From Mesorhizobium sp. INR15 (GTDB lineage: Bacteria > Pseudomonadota > Alphaproteobacteria > Rhizobiales > Rhizobiaceae), in NCBI RefSeq assembly GCF_015500075.1, contig NZ_CP045496.1, positions 124,001 through 188,000 of the forward strand: a stretch of DNA of 64,000 nucleotides, in the 5' to 3' direction. Shown here one piece after another: positions 24,892 through 32,400 of the stretch. Each line of letters opens with the position of its first letter. The first letter of the stretch is position 1. The position numbers and the translations under genes are program-made. The notes beneath the pieces were generated by a model. That model saw only the letters and a list, made by a program, of their open reading frames with translations. It was not told the origin of the DNA and searched no databases.

Positions 24892-25791
24892 ATGATCGAC
24901 AAGCTCGAATTCTTCATCGCACTGGCCAGGGAAGAGCATTTCGGCCGGGCGGCCGAAGTGTGCGGCGTGACGCAGCCAACGCTGTCAGCAGGCATCAAGC
25001 AGTTGGAGGGCCAGCTCGGTGTCATGCTGGTTCTGCGCGGCTCGCGCTTCCAGGGGCTGACGCCCGAGGGCAAGCAGGTGCTTGTGTGGGCACGCCGCAT
25101 CGTCGGCGACACCAGGACGATGCGCGAGGAGATGCGCGCGGCGCGCCACGGCCTTTCCGGCCGCATCCGCATCGCCGCCATTCCGACGGCGCTCGCCATG
25201 CTGCCGCGCCTGACGACACCGTTTCGCGAAAAGCACCCCGGCGTCACGTTCTCGGTTCTGTCGCGCACCTCGATCGAGGTGTTGTCGCTGCTCGGCAATT
25301 TCGACATCGATGCCGGCATAACTTATCTCGACAACGAGCCGCTCGGGCGGGTGACCAGCGTGCCGCTCTATGACGAGCGCTACCAGTTGATCACCGCCAT
25401 GGGAAATCCCTATTCCGATCGCGACAAAGTGACATGGGCCGAGCTCAGCAGCCTGCCGCTCTGCCTGTTGACGCCGGATATGCAGAATCGCCGCATCATC
25501 GACCAGCATCTGGCCGAGGCCGGCGTGCAGGTGCGGCCGACGCTGGAATCCAATTCGATGATCGTGCTGTTTTCGCACATCCGGACCGGCAAATGGTCGT
25601 CGATCATGCCGCTTAACCTCGCGGAAACCTTCGGCTTTTCCGAACCAATCCGCGCCATTCCGATCGTCGAGCCGGATGCCAGCCACACGGTCGGCCTGGT
25701 GGCGGCACCGCGCGAGCCGCACACGCCGCTCGTTTCGGCGCTGCTGGACGAGGCAATGGCGCTGGCGGACGATTTCCACGCTCATCGCTAG
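24892..25791 (+). CDS. fdsR: LysR family regulator, probable formate dehydrogenase regulator
   Basis: This 299-residue LysR-type regulator starts MIDKLEFFIALAREEHFGRAAEVCGVTQPTLSAGIKQLEGQLGV, with the helix-turn-helix at about residues 18-40. A periplasmic-binding-like effector domain follows from about residue 90. ATG 24892 gives the standard LysR length; the frame is open back to a GTG at 24841 but that stretch is not LysR-like. No strong ribosome site is seen. It lies 190 bases upstream of fdsG in the same direction, the position of fdsR in other fds operons, so it most likely controls formate dehydrogenase. A perfect dyad with a T-N11-A core lies in the gap. Confidence 0.85.
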   Translation: MIDKLEFFIALAREEHFGRAAEVCGVTQPTLSAGIKQLEGQLGVMLVLRGSRFQGLTPEGKQVLVWARRIVGDTRTMREEMRAARHGLSGRIRIAAIPTALAMLPRLTTPFREKHPGVTFSVLSRTSIEVLSLLGNFDIDAGITYLDNEPLGRVTSVPLYDERYQLITAMGNPYSDRDKVTWAELSSLPLCLLTPDMQNRRIIDQHLAEAGVQVRPTLESNSMIVLFSHIRTGKWSSIMPLNLAETFGFSEPIRAIPIVEPDASHTVGLVAAPREPHTPLVSALLDEAMALADDFHAHR

Positions 25792-25815
25792 GCTAGAGAA
25801 TGTTGGCTGAAGGAT

Positions 25816-25838
25816 CTCGATAGAAAATTTCTATCGAG
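25816..25838. promoter_or_regulatory. Perfect 23-bp palindrome with LysR-type core upstream of fdsG
   Basis: Arms CTCGATAGAAA (25816-25826) and TTTCTATCGAG (25828-25838) flank a single base. The centre contains a symmetric T-N11-A (25821-25833), the LysR consensus. It lies 24 bases after the fdsR stop and 143 bases before the fdsG start. A second, imperfect dyad (TCAGGGG / CCTCTGA) follows at about 25860-25876. It is probably the FdsR binding site; an unusual terminator for fdsR is the alternative, but no T run follows. Confidence 0.55.
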
Positions 25839-25981
25839 CAACGAAACAGCTTTATTGATTTCAGGGGTTTCCTCTGATTTTGTAAACACTTAGCGATTTC
25901 TTGTGCATGTCGTCGTCCCAAAACCGCTCGACACTTTTGGGCGACATGCATTGGAACGCCACCGACCAGGGAGGGCGCTGC

Positions 25982-26461
25982 ATGACAATGCAGCCTGCAA
26001 GTACCGAGATCGCGTCGCGCACGGCGGCGATCATTCAGGAGCTGAAAGGCCTCGAAGGGCCGCTGCTGCCCATACTCCATGAGATCCAGGAAGAGTTCGG
26101 CCATGTGCCGCAAGACTCCTTGCCGGTGATTGCCGAAGCGCTGAACATTTCGAGGGCCGAAGTGCATGGCGTGGTCACCTTTTATCACGACTACCGCAGC
26201 CATCCAGCCGGGCGACACGTGCTGAAAGTCTGTCAGGCCGAGGCCTGCCAGTCGATGGGCTCGGATGCCGTGGCGGCCAAGCTGAAGCAACTGCTGGGCA
26301 TCGGCTTTCACGAAACCACCCGCGACGGCGCGGTGACACTGGAGCCGGTCTATTGCCTCGGCCTTTGCGCCTGCGCGCCATCGGCGATGCTCGACGGCGA
26401 AGTGATCGGGCGGCTCGACGACGAGAAGCTCGACGAAATCATTGCCGAGGTGCGCTCATGA
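25982..26461 (+). CDS. fdsG: NAD-dependent formate dehydrogenase gamma subunit
   Basis: This 159-residue subunit resembles NuoE and carries one [2Fe-2S] cluster. The ligands are in KVCQAEACQSMG and VYCLGLCACAPSAML. The N-terminal helical part has LHEIQEEFGHVPQDSLPVIAEALNISRAEVHGVVTFYHDY, diagnostic of the family. ATG 25982 follows GGAGG by 7 bases; the frame open to 25901 has no site. The start of fdsB overlaps its stop by 4 bases. In the cytoplasmic FdsABG complex it passes electrons from formate oxidation towards the FMN subunit. Confidence 0.95.
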   Translation: MTMQPASTEIASRTAAIIQELKGLEGPLLPILHEIQEEFGHVPQDSLPVIAEALNISRAEVHGVVTFYHDYRSHPAGRHVLKVCQAEACQSMGSDAVAAKLKQLLGIGFHETTRDGAVTLEPVYCLGLCACAPSAMLDGEVIGRLDDEKLDEIIAEVRS

Positions 26462-28014
26462 TCCCACGCATCTACATACCGGGCGATTCCGGCGCGCTGG
26501 CACTGGGTGCCGAAAAGGTCGCCAAGGCGATCGCAGCCGAGCTCGCCGAGCGCGGCATCGAAGCAAAGATCGTGCGCAACGGGTCGCGTGGCGCCTACTT
26601 CCTTGAACCGATGGTCGAAGTGGCTACCGCCCAGGGCCGCGTCGCTTACGGGCCGGTGAAGCCCGCCGACGTCAAGAGCATGTTCGACAGCGGCTTCCTC
26701 ACCGGTGGCCACCACAAGCGCTGGCTGGGTGCCCCGGACAAGATCCCGTTCCTTGCCAGGCAGACGCGGCTGACTTTCGCCCGCTGCGGCATCAACGATC
26801 CGCTGTCGCTCGACGCCTACAAGTCGCTCGGCGGATTGAAGGGCCTGCAGAACGCAGTTGCCATGGCGCCAGCCGACATCGTCAAACAGGTGACGGAGTC
26901 CGGCCTGCGTGGACGCGGCGGCGCCGGCTTCCCAACCGGTATCAAGTGGAAGACGGTGCTCGACGCCACCGCTGACAAGAAATACATCGTCTGCAATGCC
27001 GACGAAGGCGACAGCGCCACGTTCGCCGACCGCATGATCATGGAAGGCGACCCCTTCGTGCTGATCGAAGGCATGGCGATCGCCGGCGTCGCAACAGGGG
27101 CGACCAAGGGTTTCGTCTATATCCGCTCGGAATATCCGCATGCGGTGGCAATGATGAACAAGGCTGTCGAAGTCGCCCGCAAGGCCGGCGTTCTCGGCGT
27201 CAACGTGCTGGGTTCGCCCAATGCGTTCGACATGGAAATCCGTGTCGGCGCGGGCGCCTACGTCTGCGGCGAGGAAACCTCGCTGTTGAACAGCCTGGAA
27301 GGCAAGCGCGGCGTGGTGCGCGCCAAGCCGCCGCTGCCGGCCATTCAAGGCCTGTTCGGCAAGCCGACGGTGATCAACAATGTCATCAGCCTGGCCTCCG
27401 TGCCTGTGATCATGGACAAGGGTGCCGCTTTCTACAAGGATTTCGGCATGGGCCGCTCACGCGGCACGATCCCGATCCAGATCGCCGGCAACGTCAAATA
27501 TGGCGGCCTGTTCGAGACGGCCTTCGGCTTGACGCTGGGCGAGATCGTTGACGAGATCGGCGGCGGCACCTCTACCGGCCGGCCGGTGAAGGCGGTGCAG
27601 GTCGGCGGGCCGCTCGGCGCTTATTTTCCGCGCGCCCTGTTCGATACGGCATTCGACTATGAGGCTTTCGCGGCCAAGGACGGACTGATCGGCCATGCAG
27701 GCATCACCGTGTTCGACGACACCGCCGACATGCTGAAGCAGGCGCGCTTCGCCATGGAATTCTGCGCCATCGAAAGCTGCGGCAAGTGCACGCCTTGCCG
27801 CATCGGCTCGACGCGGGGCGTCGAGACCATCGACAAGCTTGCCGCCGGCATCGAGCCGGAGAAGCAGATCGCTTTGGTCACCGACCTCTGCAACACGATG
27901 AAATTTGGTTCGCTCTGCGCCCTGGGCGGCTTCACGCCCTACCCTGTCATGAGCGCGCTCAATCATTTCCGCGAAGATTTCAAGCCGGCGCCGGTCGCCG
28001 AAGCAGCGGAATAA
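26458..28014 (+). CDS. fdsB: NAD-dependent formate dehydrogenase beta subunit
   Basis: This 518-residue subunit is a NuoF homologue that binds FMN, NAD and one [4Fe-4S] cluster. It has an N-terminal thioredoxin-like part (about 1-110), the glycine-rich loop RGRGGAGFPTGIKWK, the NADH/FMN region GAGAYVCGEETSLLNSLEGKRG, and cluster ligands in ESCGKCTPCRIG with a later cysteine in GSLCALGG. The ATG at 26458 overlaps the fdsG stop (ATGA). The length fits FdsB. It reduces NAD with electrons from the alpha subunit. A small foreign-looking ORF separates it from fdsA. Confidence 0.95.
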   Translation: MIPRIYIPGDSGALALGAEKVAKAIAAELAERGIEAKIVRNGSRGAYFLEPMVEVATAQGRVAYGPVKPADVKSMFDSGFLTGGHHKRWLGAPDKIPFLARQTRLTFARCGINDPLSLDAYKSLGGLKGLQNAVAMAPADIVKQVTESGLRGRGGAGFPTGIKWKTVLDATADKKYIVCNADEGDSATFADRMIMEGDPFVLIEGMAIAGVATGATKGFVYIRSEYPHAVAMMNKAVEVARKAGVLGVNVLGSPNAFDMEIRVGAGAYVCGEETSLLNSLEGKRGVVRAKPPLPAIQGLFGKPTVINNVISLASVPVIMDKGAAFYKDFGMGRSRGTIPIQIAGNVKYGGLFETAFGLTLGEIVDEIGGGTSTGRPVKAVQVGGPLGAYFPRALFDTAFDYEAFAAKDGLIGHAGITVFDDTADMLKQARFAMEFCAIESCGKCTPCRIGSTRGVETIDKLAAGIEPEKQIALVTDLCNTMKFGSLCALGGFTPYPVMSALNHFREDFKPAPVAEAAE

Positions 28015-28019
28015 GACGG

Positions 28020-28271
28020 ATGACACTTGAGTACCAAGACCGACGGTTTGACGTAACTCTATGTAGCGATAACGAACCGGATAGCATGTATCTGGAAGTG
28101 ACAGAAATTCGCGAGGGAAAGCCCGAGATCGTTCTTGAGATCCGGTATTTGGAAGACGACGGATCAATGACTTTTACGGCCTTCGTAAAGGACTTGCCTT
28201 TTGAACTGATAGAGTATTTCGGCAGATCGGCGCGGAAGTCCCTGTCGCCCGTCGCAACAGCTGCAGAATAG
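28020..28271 (+). CDS. Small protein of unknown function within the fds operon
   Basis: I do not recognise this 83-residue ORF. It starts at ATG 28020, 5 bases after the fdsB stop, and ends 10 bases before fdsA, filling the gap exactly. The sequence MTLEYQDRRFDVTL...EVTEIREGKPEIVLEIRYLEDDGSMTF suggests a small all-beta fold followed by a helix (LPFELIEYFGRSARKSL). It is acidic, with no signal or membrane span. Base composition is near half GC, clearly lower than the flanking fds genes, and codon choice differs, which suggests a later insertion. Its last residues (SPVATAAE) resemble the FdsB tail (APVAEAAE). The tight spacing supports a real cotranscribed gene. Confidence 0.65.
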   Translation: MTLEYQDRRFDVTLCSDNEPDSMYLEVTEIREGKPEIVLEIRYLEDDGSMTFTAFVKDLPFELIEYFGRSARKSLSPVATAAE

Positions 28272-28281
28272 GAACCACACC

Positions 28282-31158
28282 ATGGGTCTCGTTCAGGAAA
28301 TCGACTTTGGCACACCGGCCTCGTCGTCCGCGAAGCAGGTGACGCTGACCGTCGACGGCTTCTCGGTCACGGTGCCGGAAGGCACCTCGATCATGCGCGC
28401 CTCGATGGAGGCCGGCATCGCCATTCCAAAGCTCTGCGCCACCGACATGGTCGACGCGTTCGGCTCCTGCCGGCTCTGTCTTGTCGAGATCGACGGCCGC
28501 AACGGCACGCCCTCTTCCTGCACGACGCCGGTGGCGCCAGGCATGGTCGTTCACACCCAGACCGGAAGGCTGAAGGACATCCGCCGTGGCGTGATGGAGC
28601 TCTATATTTCCGACCACCCGCTCGACTGCCTGACCTGCGCAGCCAATGGCGACTGCGAGTTGCAGACGCAGGCCGGTGTCGTTGGCCTGCGCGATGTCCG
28701 TTACGGTTATGAAGGCGACAACCACGTCTTCAAGAAGAATGACGGCGCCGAGAACTTCAAATGGATGGCGAAGGACGAATCCAACCCATACTTCACCTAT
28801 GACCCCTCGAAATGCATCGTCTGCTCGCGCTGCGTGCGCGCCTGCGAAGAAGTGCAAGGCACTTTCGCGCTGACCATCGAAGGCCGTGGCTTCGGCAGCC
28901 GCGTGTCGCCCGGCATGCATGAACTGTTCATCGACTCGGAATGCGTGTCCTGCGGCGCCTGCGTGCAGGCCTGCCCGACGGCGACGCTGTCGGAAAAGTC
29001 GGTCATCCAGATCGGCCAGCCCGAGCATTCCGTGGTCACCACTTGCGCCTATTGCGGCGTCGGCTGCCAGTTCAAGGCGGAAATGCGCGGCGACGAGCTG
29101 GTGCGCATGGTGCCGTACAAGGACGGCAAGGCCAATCGCGGCCATTCCTGCGTCAAGGGCCGCTTCGCTTATGGCTATTCGACCCACAAGGACCGCATCC
29201 TCAACCCGATGATCCGCGAGAAGATCACCGACCCCTGGCGCGAAGTGTCATGGGAAGAGGCGCTGACCCACACCGCCAATGAATTCCGCCGCATTCAGTA
29301 TCAGTATGGCCGTACCTCGATTGGCGGCATCACCTCTTCGCGTTGCACGAATGAGGAAACCTATCTGGTTCAGAAGCTGATCCGCCAGGGTTTCCGCAAC
29401 AACAATGTCGACACCTGCGCCCGTGTCTGCCACTCGCCGACCGGCTATGGCCTCGGCCAGACCTTCGGTACCTCGGCTGGCACCCAGGATTTCGACTCCG
29501 TCGAACACACCGACGTGGTCATGGTGATCGGCGCCAATCCGGCAGCAGCGCATCCGGTGTTCGCCTCGCGGCTGAAGAAGCGGCTGCGCAAGGGCGCCAA
29601 GCTGATCGTGCTCGACCCACGCCGCACCGAGATGGTCAAGTCGCCCCATGTCGAGGCGGCGCATCATCTGCCGCTGAAGCCGGGCACCAACGTGGCCGTG
29701 ATCACCTCGCTGGCGCATGTCATCGTCACCGAAGGCCTGTTCGACGAGGCCTTCATCCGCGAACGCTGCGACTGGGATGAATTCCAGGACTGGGCATCGT
29801 TCGTGGCGCTGCCGGAAAACAGCCCGGAAGTCGTCGGCCAGTTGGCCAATGTCGACCCGGAAGAGATTCGTGGCGCCGCGCGCCTGTTCGCTCGCGGCGG
29901 CAATGGCGCGATCTACTACGGCCTCGGCGTGACCGAGCACAGCCAGGGTTCGACCACCGTCATCGCGATCGCCAACCTTGCCATGGCGACCGGCAATGTC
30001 GGCCGCCCGGGCGTCGGCGTGAACCCGCTGCGCGGCCAGAACAATGTGCAGGGCTCCTGCGACATGGGCTCGTTCCCGCACGAACTGCCGGGCTATCGGC
30101 ACGTGTCGGGCGAGGCGGTGCGCGACATCTATGAGACCCTGTGGGGCGTCAAGCTCGACGAAGAACCGGGTCTGCGCATCCCCAACATGCTGGACGCAGC
30201 TGTCGATGGCTCGTTCAAGGGCCTCTATGTACAAGGCGAAGACATCCTGCAGTCGGACCCCGACACCAAGCATGTCGCCGCCGGCCTGGCCGCTATGGAA
30301 TGCGTCGTCGTGCACGACCTGTTCCTCAACGAGACCGCCAACTACGCGCATGTCTTCCTGCCGGGTTCGACCTTCCTCGAAAAGGATGGCACCTTCACCA
30401 ACGCCGAACGCCGCATCAACCGCGTGCGCAAGGTGATGGCGCCGAAGAACGGTTTGGCCGACTGGGAAGTGACGCAGGACCTCGCCAAGGCGATGGGGCT
30501 GAACTGGAACTATCAGCATCCGTCCGAAATCATGGACGAGATCGCCCAGACAACGCCGAGCTTCGCCAAGGTTTCCTACGCGTATCTGGATAAGATGGGC
30601 TCGGTGCAGTGGCCCTGCAACGACAAGGCGCCGGAAGGCACGCCGATCATGCATATCGATGGCTTCGTGCGCGGCAAAGGCAAGTTCATCCGCACCGAAT
30701 ATGTCGCCACCGACGAAAGAACCGGGCCGCGCTTCCCGCTGCTGCTCACCACAGGCCGTATTCTCAGCCAGTACAATGTCGGCGCACAGACCCGGCGTAC
30801 CGACAATATCATGTGGCACTCCGAGGACCGGCTGGAGATCCATCCGCATGACGCGGAAAATCGCGGCCTGCGCGACGGCGACTGGGTGCGCCTGACCAGC
30901 CGCTCCGGCGAGACGACGCTGCGTGCGCTGATCACCGACAAGGTTTCGCCTGGCGTGGTCTATACGACGTTCCACCATCCAGACACCCAGGCCAACGTCA
31001 TCACCACGGACTTCTCCGACTGGGCGACCAATTGCCCGGAGTACAAGGTGACGGCTGTACAGGTCGGCGCTTCCAACGGCCCGTCGGAATGGCAGCGTGA
31101 ATATGACGAGCAGGCCCGCAACAGCCGCCGCATCGGCACGCTGCAGGCGGCGGAATAG
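28282..31158 (+). CDS. fdsA: NAD-dependent formate dehydrogenase alpha (catalytic) subunit
   Basis: This 958-residue molybdenum (bis-MGD) subunit oxidises formate to CO2. Domains in order: NuoG-like [2Fe-2S] domain with GSCRLCLVEIDG (about 45-80), a His/Cys cluster site HPLDCLTCAANGDCELQ, two [4Fe-4S] motifs CIVCSRCVRAC and CVSCGACVQACP, the FDH cluster CAYCGVGC, then the molybdopterin domains. The catalytic residue is C383 followed by H384 in RVCHSP, so it is the cysteine, not the selenocysteine, type. ATG 28282 has an AGGAA site. FdsGB-A-FdhD-FdsD form one operon. Formate may come from one-carbon breakdown. Confidence 0.96.
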   Translation: MGLVQEIDFGTPASSSAKQVTLTVDGFSVTVPEGTSIMRASMEAGIAIPKLCATDMVDAFGSCRLCLVEIDGRNGTPSSCTTPVAPGMVVHTQTGRLKDIRRGVMELYISDHPLDCLTCAANGDCELQTQAGVVGLRDVRYGYEGDNHVFKKNDGAENFKWMAKDESNPYFTYDPSKCIVCSRCVRACEEVQGTFALTIEGRGFGSRVSPGMHELFIDSECVSCGACVQACPTATLSEKSVIQIGQPEHSVVTTCAYCGVGCQFKAEMRGDELVRMVPYKDGKANRGHSCVKGRFAYGYSTHKDRILNPMIREKITDPWREVSWEEALTHTANEFRRIQYQYGRTSIGGITSSRCTNEETYLVQKLIRQGFRNNNVDTCARVCHSPTGYGLGQTFGTSAGTQDFDSVEHTDVVMVIGANPAAAHPVFASRLKKRLRKGAKLIVLDPRRTEMVKSPHVEAAHHLPLKPGTNVAVITSLAHVIVTEGLFDEAFIRERCDWDEFQDWASFVALPENSPEVVGQLANVDPEEIRGAARLFARGGNGAIYYGLGVTEHSQGSTTVIAIANLAMATGNVGRPGVGVNPLRGQNNVQGSCDMGSFPHELPGYRHVSGEAVRDIYETLWGVKLDEEPGLRIPNMLDAAVDGSFKGLYVQGEDILQSDPDTKHVAAGLAAMECVVVHDLFLNETANYAHVFLPGSTFLEKDGTFTNAERRINRVRKVMAPKNGLADWEVTQDLAKAMGLNWNYQHPSEIMDEIAQTTPSFAKVSYAYLDKMGSVQWPCNDKAPEGTPIMHIDGFVRGKGKFIRTEYVATDERTGPRFPLLLTTGRILSQYNVGAQTRRTDNIMWHSEDRLEIHPHDAENRGLRDGDWVRLTSRSGETTLRALITDKVSPGVVYTTFHHPDTQANVITTDFSDWATNCPEYKVTAVQVGASNGPSEWQREYDEQARNSRRIGTLQAAE

Positions 31159-31161
31159 TCT

Positions 31162-31992
31162 TTGAGCGCGCGCCCCAAAGCGACGACACAGATCTCCCGC
31201 CTGGCGCACCGCGCCGGCGGCACGGCCACAGCCAACCGCATGGTGCCGGAGGAGACACCGGTGGCGTTCTCCTTCGCCGGCACCACCCATGCGGTGATGA
31301 TGGCCAGCCCCGCCGATTTCGAGGATTTCGCGCTCGGCTTCTCGCTGACCGAAGGCATCATTGCCTTGCCTGACGAGATCGACACCATCGAGGTCGAGGA
31401 TCATGGCGCCGGGATCGACATCCAGATCCGGCTGAAGGACCAGGCCAACACGCGCTTCGAGGCACGGCGACGGCGGCTGGCCGGGCCGGTCGGCTGCGGA
31501 CTGTGCGGCATCGAATCCATAGAAGAAGCCATGCGCTCGGTTGATGCCGTCGGTGCGTCAAAACTTACGCTTGACGCCGACGATATCACCCGCTCGGTCA
31601 AGCTGCTGTCCAAGGTGCAGCCGCTGCACACCGAGACCGGTGCGGTGCACGCCGCCGGCTTCTATGTGCCCGGCAAAGGCATCGTCATGGCGCGCGAGGA
31701 TGTCGGCCGCCACAATGCGCTGGATAAACTCGCTGGTGCCTTGGCCAAGGCCGGCATCGACGGCGCGTCGGGCGCGGTCGTTGTCACATCACGCGTTTCG
31801 GTAGAGATGGTGCAGAAGACGGCGGCGATCGGTGCTGCCTTCATCATCGCCGTTTCGGCGCCGACAGCGCTGGCCATCCGCACGGCGCAAGAGGCCGGCA
31901 TGACGCTGGTGGCGCTGGTGCGGGGCGATGATTTCGATGTTTTCACCCACCCCGACCGGGTGGTTTGCGGAGTTGCCCAGCATGTCGCATGA
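31162..31992 (+). CDS. fdhD: Formate dehydrogenase accessory sulfurtransferase
   Basis: This 276-residue FdhD/FdsC protein carries sulfur from a cysteine desulfurase to the molybdenum cofactor of formate dehydrogenase, without which the enzyme is inactive. The persulfide motif is C112-G-L-C115 in GPVGCGLCGIESIEEA. Other family segments are MMASPADFEDFALGFSLTEGII, HAAGFYVPGKGIVMAREDVGRHNALDK and VVTSRVSVEMVQK. The start is a TTG 3 bases after the fdsA stop; this fits the normal N-terminus, but the ribosome site is weak. Its end overlaps the next gene by 11 bases. In fds operons the gene is often called fdsC. Confidence 0.93.
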   Translation: MSARPKATTQISRLAHRAGGTATANRMVPEETPVAFSFAGTTHAVMMASPADFEDFALGFSLTEGIIALPDEIDTIEVEDHGAGIDIQIRLKDQANTRFEARRRRLAGPVGCGLCGIESIEEAMRSVDAVGASKLTLDADDITRSVKLLSKVQPLHTETGAVHAAGFYVPGKGIVMAREDVGRHNALDKLAGALAKAGIDGASGAVVVTSRVSVEMVQKTAAIGAAFIIAVSAPTALAIRTAQEAGMTLVALVRGDDFDVFTHPDRVVCGVAQHVA

Positions 31993-32284
31993 CGAAGAGC
32001 ACATCATGAGCACCAGCGAGAAGCTGGTCCGTATGGCCAACCAGATCGCGGCCTTCTTCCACTCCAAGCCGCGCGAGGAAGGCATTGCCGGCATCGCGGA
32101 GCATATCAACAAGTTCTGGGAGCCAAGGATGCGGCGTCAGTTCTTCGAAATGCTGGACAGCGGCAGCGAAGGCTTCAATGAACTGGTCGTGGCGGCTTCG
32201 CGGAAGATTACGCGACCCAAGCCGCCGGAAGGTGCGGGCTTTGTCGCCAACGCCAACGTTGAGGCCGCCGACGCGCGAAAATAG
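31982..32284 (+). CDS. fdsD: Formate dehydrogenase delta subunit
   Basis: This roughly 100-residue FdsD protein is the small delta subunit found at the end of fds operons. The segment EKLVRMANQIAAFFHSKPREEGIAGIAEHINKFWEPRMRRQFFEM is the conserved core of the family. ATG 31982 is preceded by GGAG at 9 bases and overlaps fdhD by 11 bases; ATG 32006 (MSTSEKLV) is a shorter alternative. FdsD is needed for a stable or mature complex in related bacteria, but its exact role is not settled. Confidence 0.9.
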   Translation: MSHDEEHIMSTSEKLVRMANQIAAFFHSKPREEGIAGIAEHINKFWEPRMRRQFFEMLDSGSEGFNELVVAASRKITRPKPPEGAGFVANANVEAADARK

Positions 32285-32400
32285 GCGTTCGGTGGCGCCC
32301 CTGCCTACATTCGCGATCGCTAAAGTTTAAGCTGCCGCAAACAGCCCGCCTCTGCTATGGTTAGGCGATCAGAAGTCGCCTGGCCCGGTGGAATACACGC

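Noticed and set aside
29248..31404. A 718-codon open frame on the strand opposite fdsA
   Set aside because: It is the complement of a strongly supported gene, lacks a ribosome site and its sequence is low-complexity with no family features. Long antisense frames are common in GC-rich DNA.
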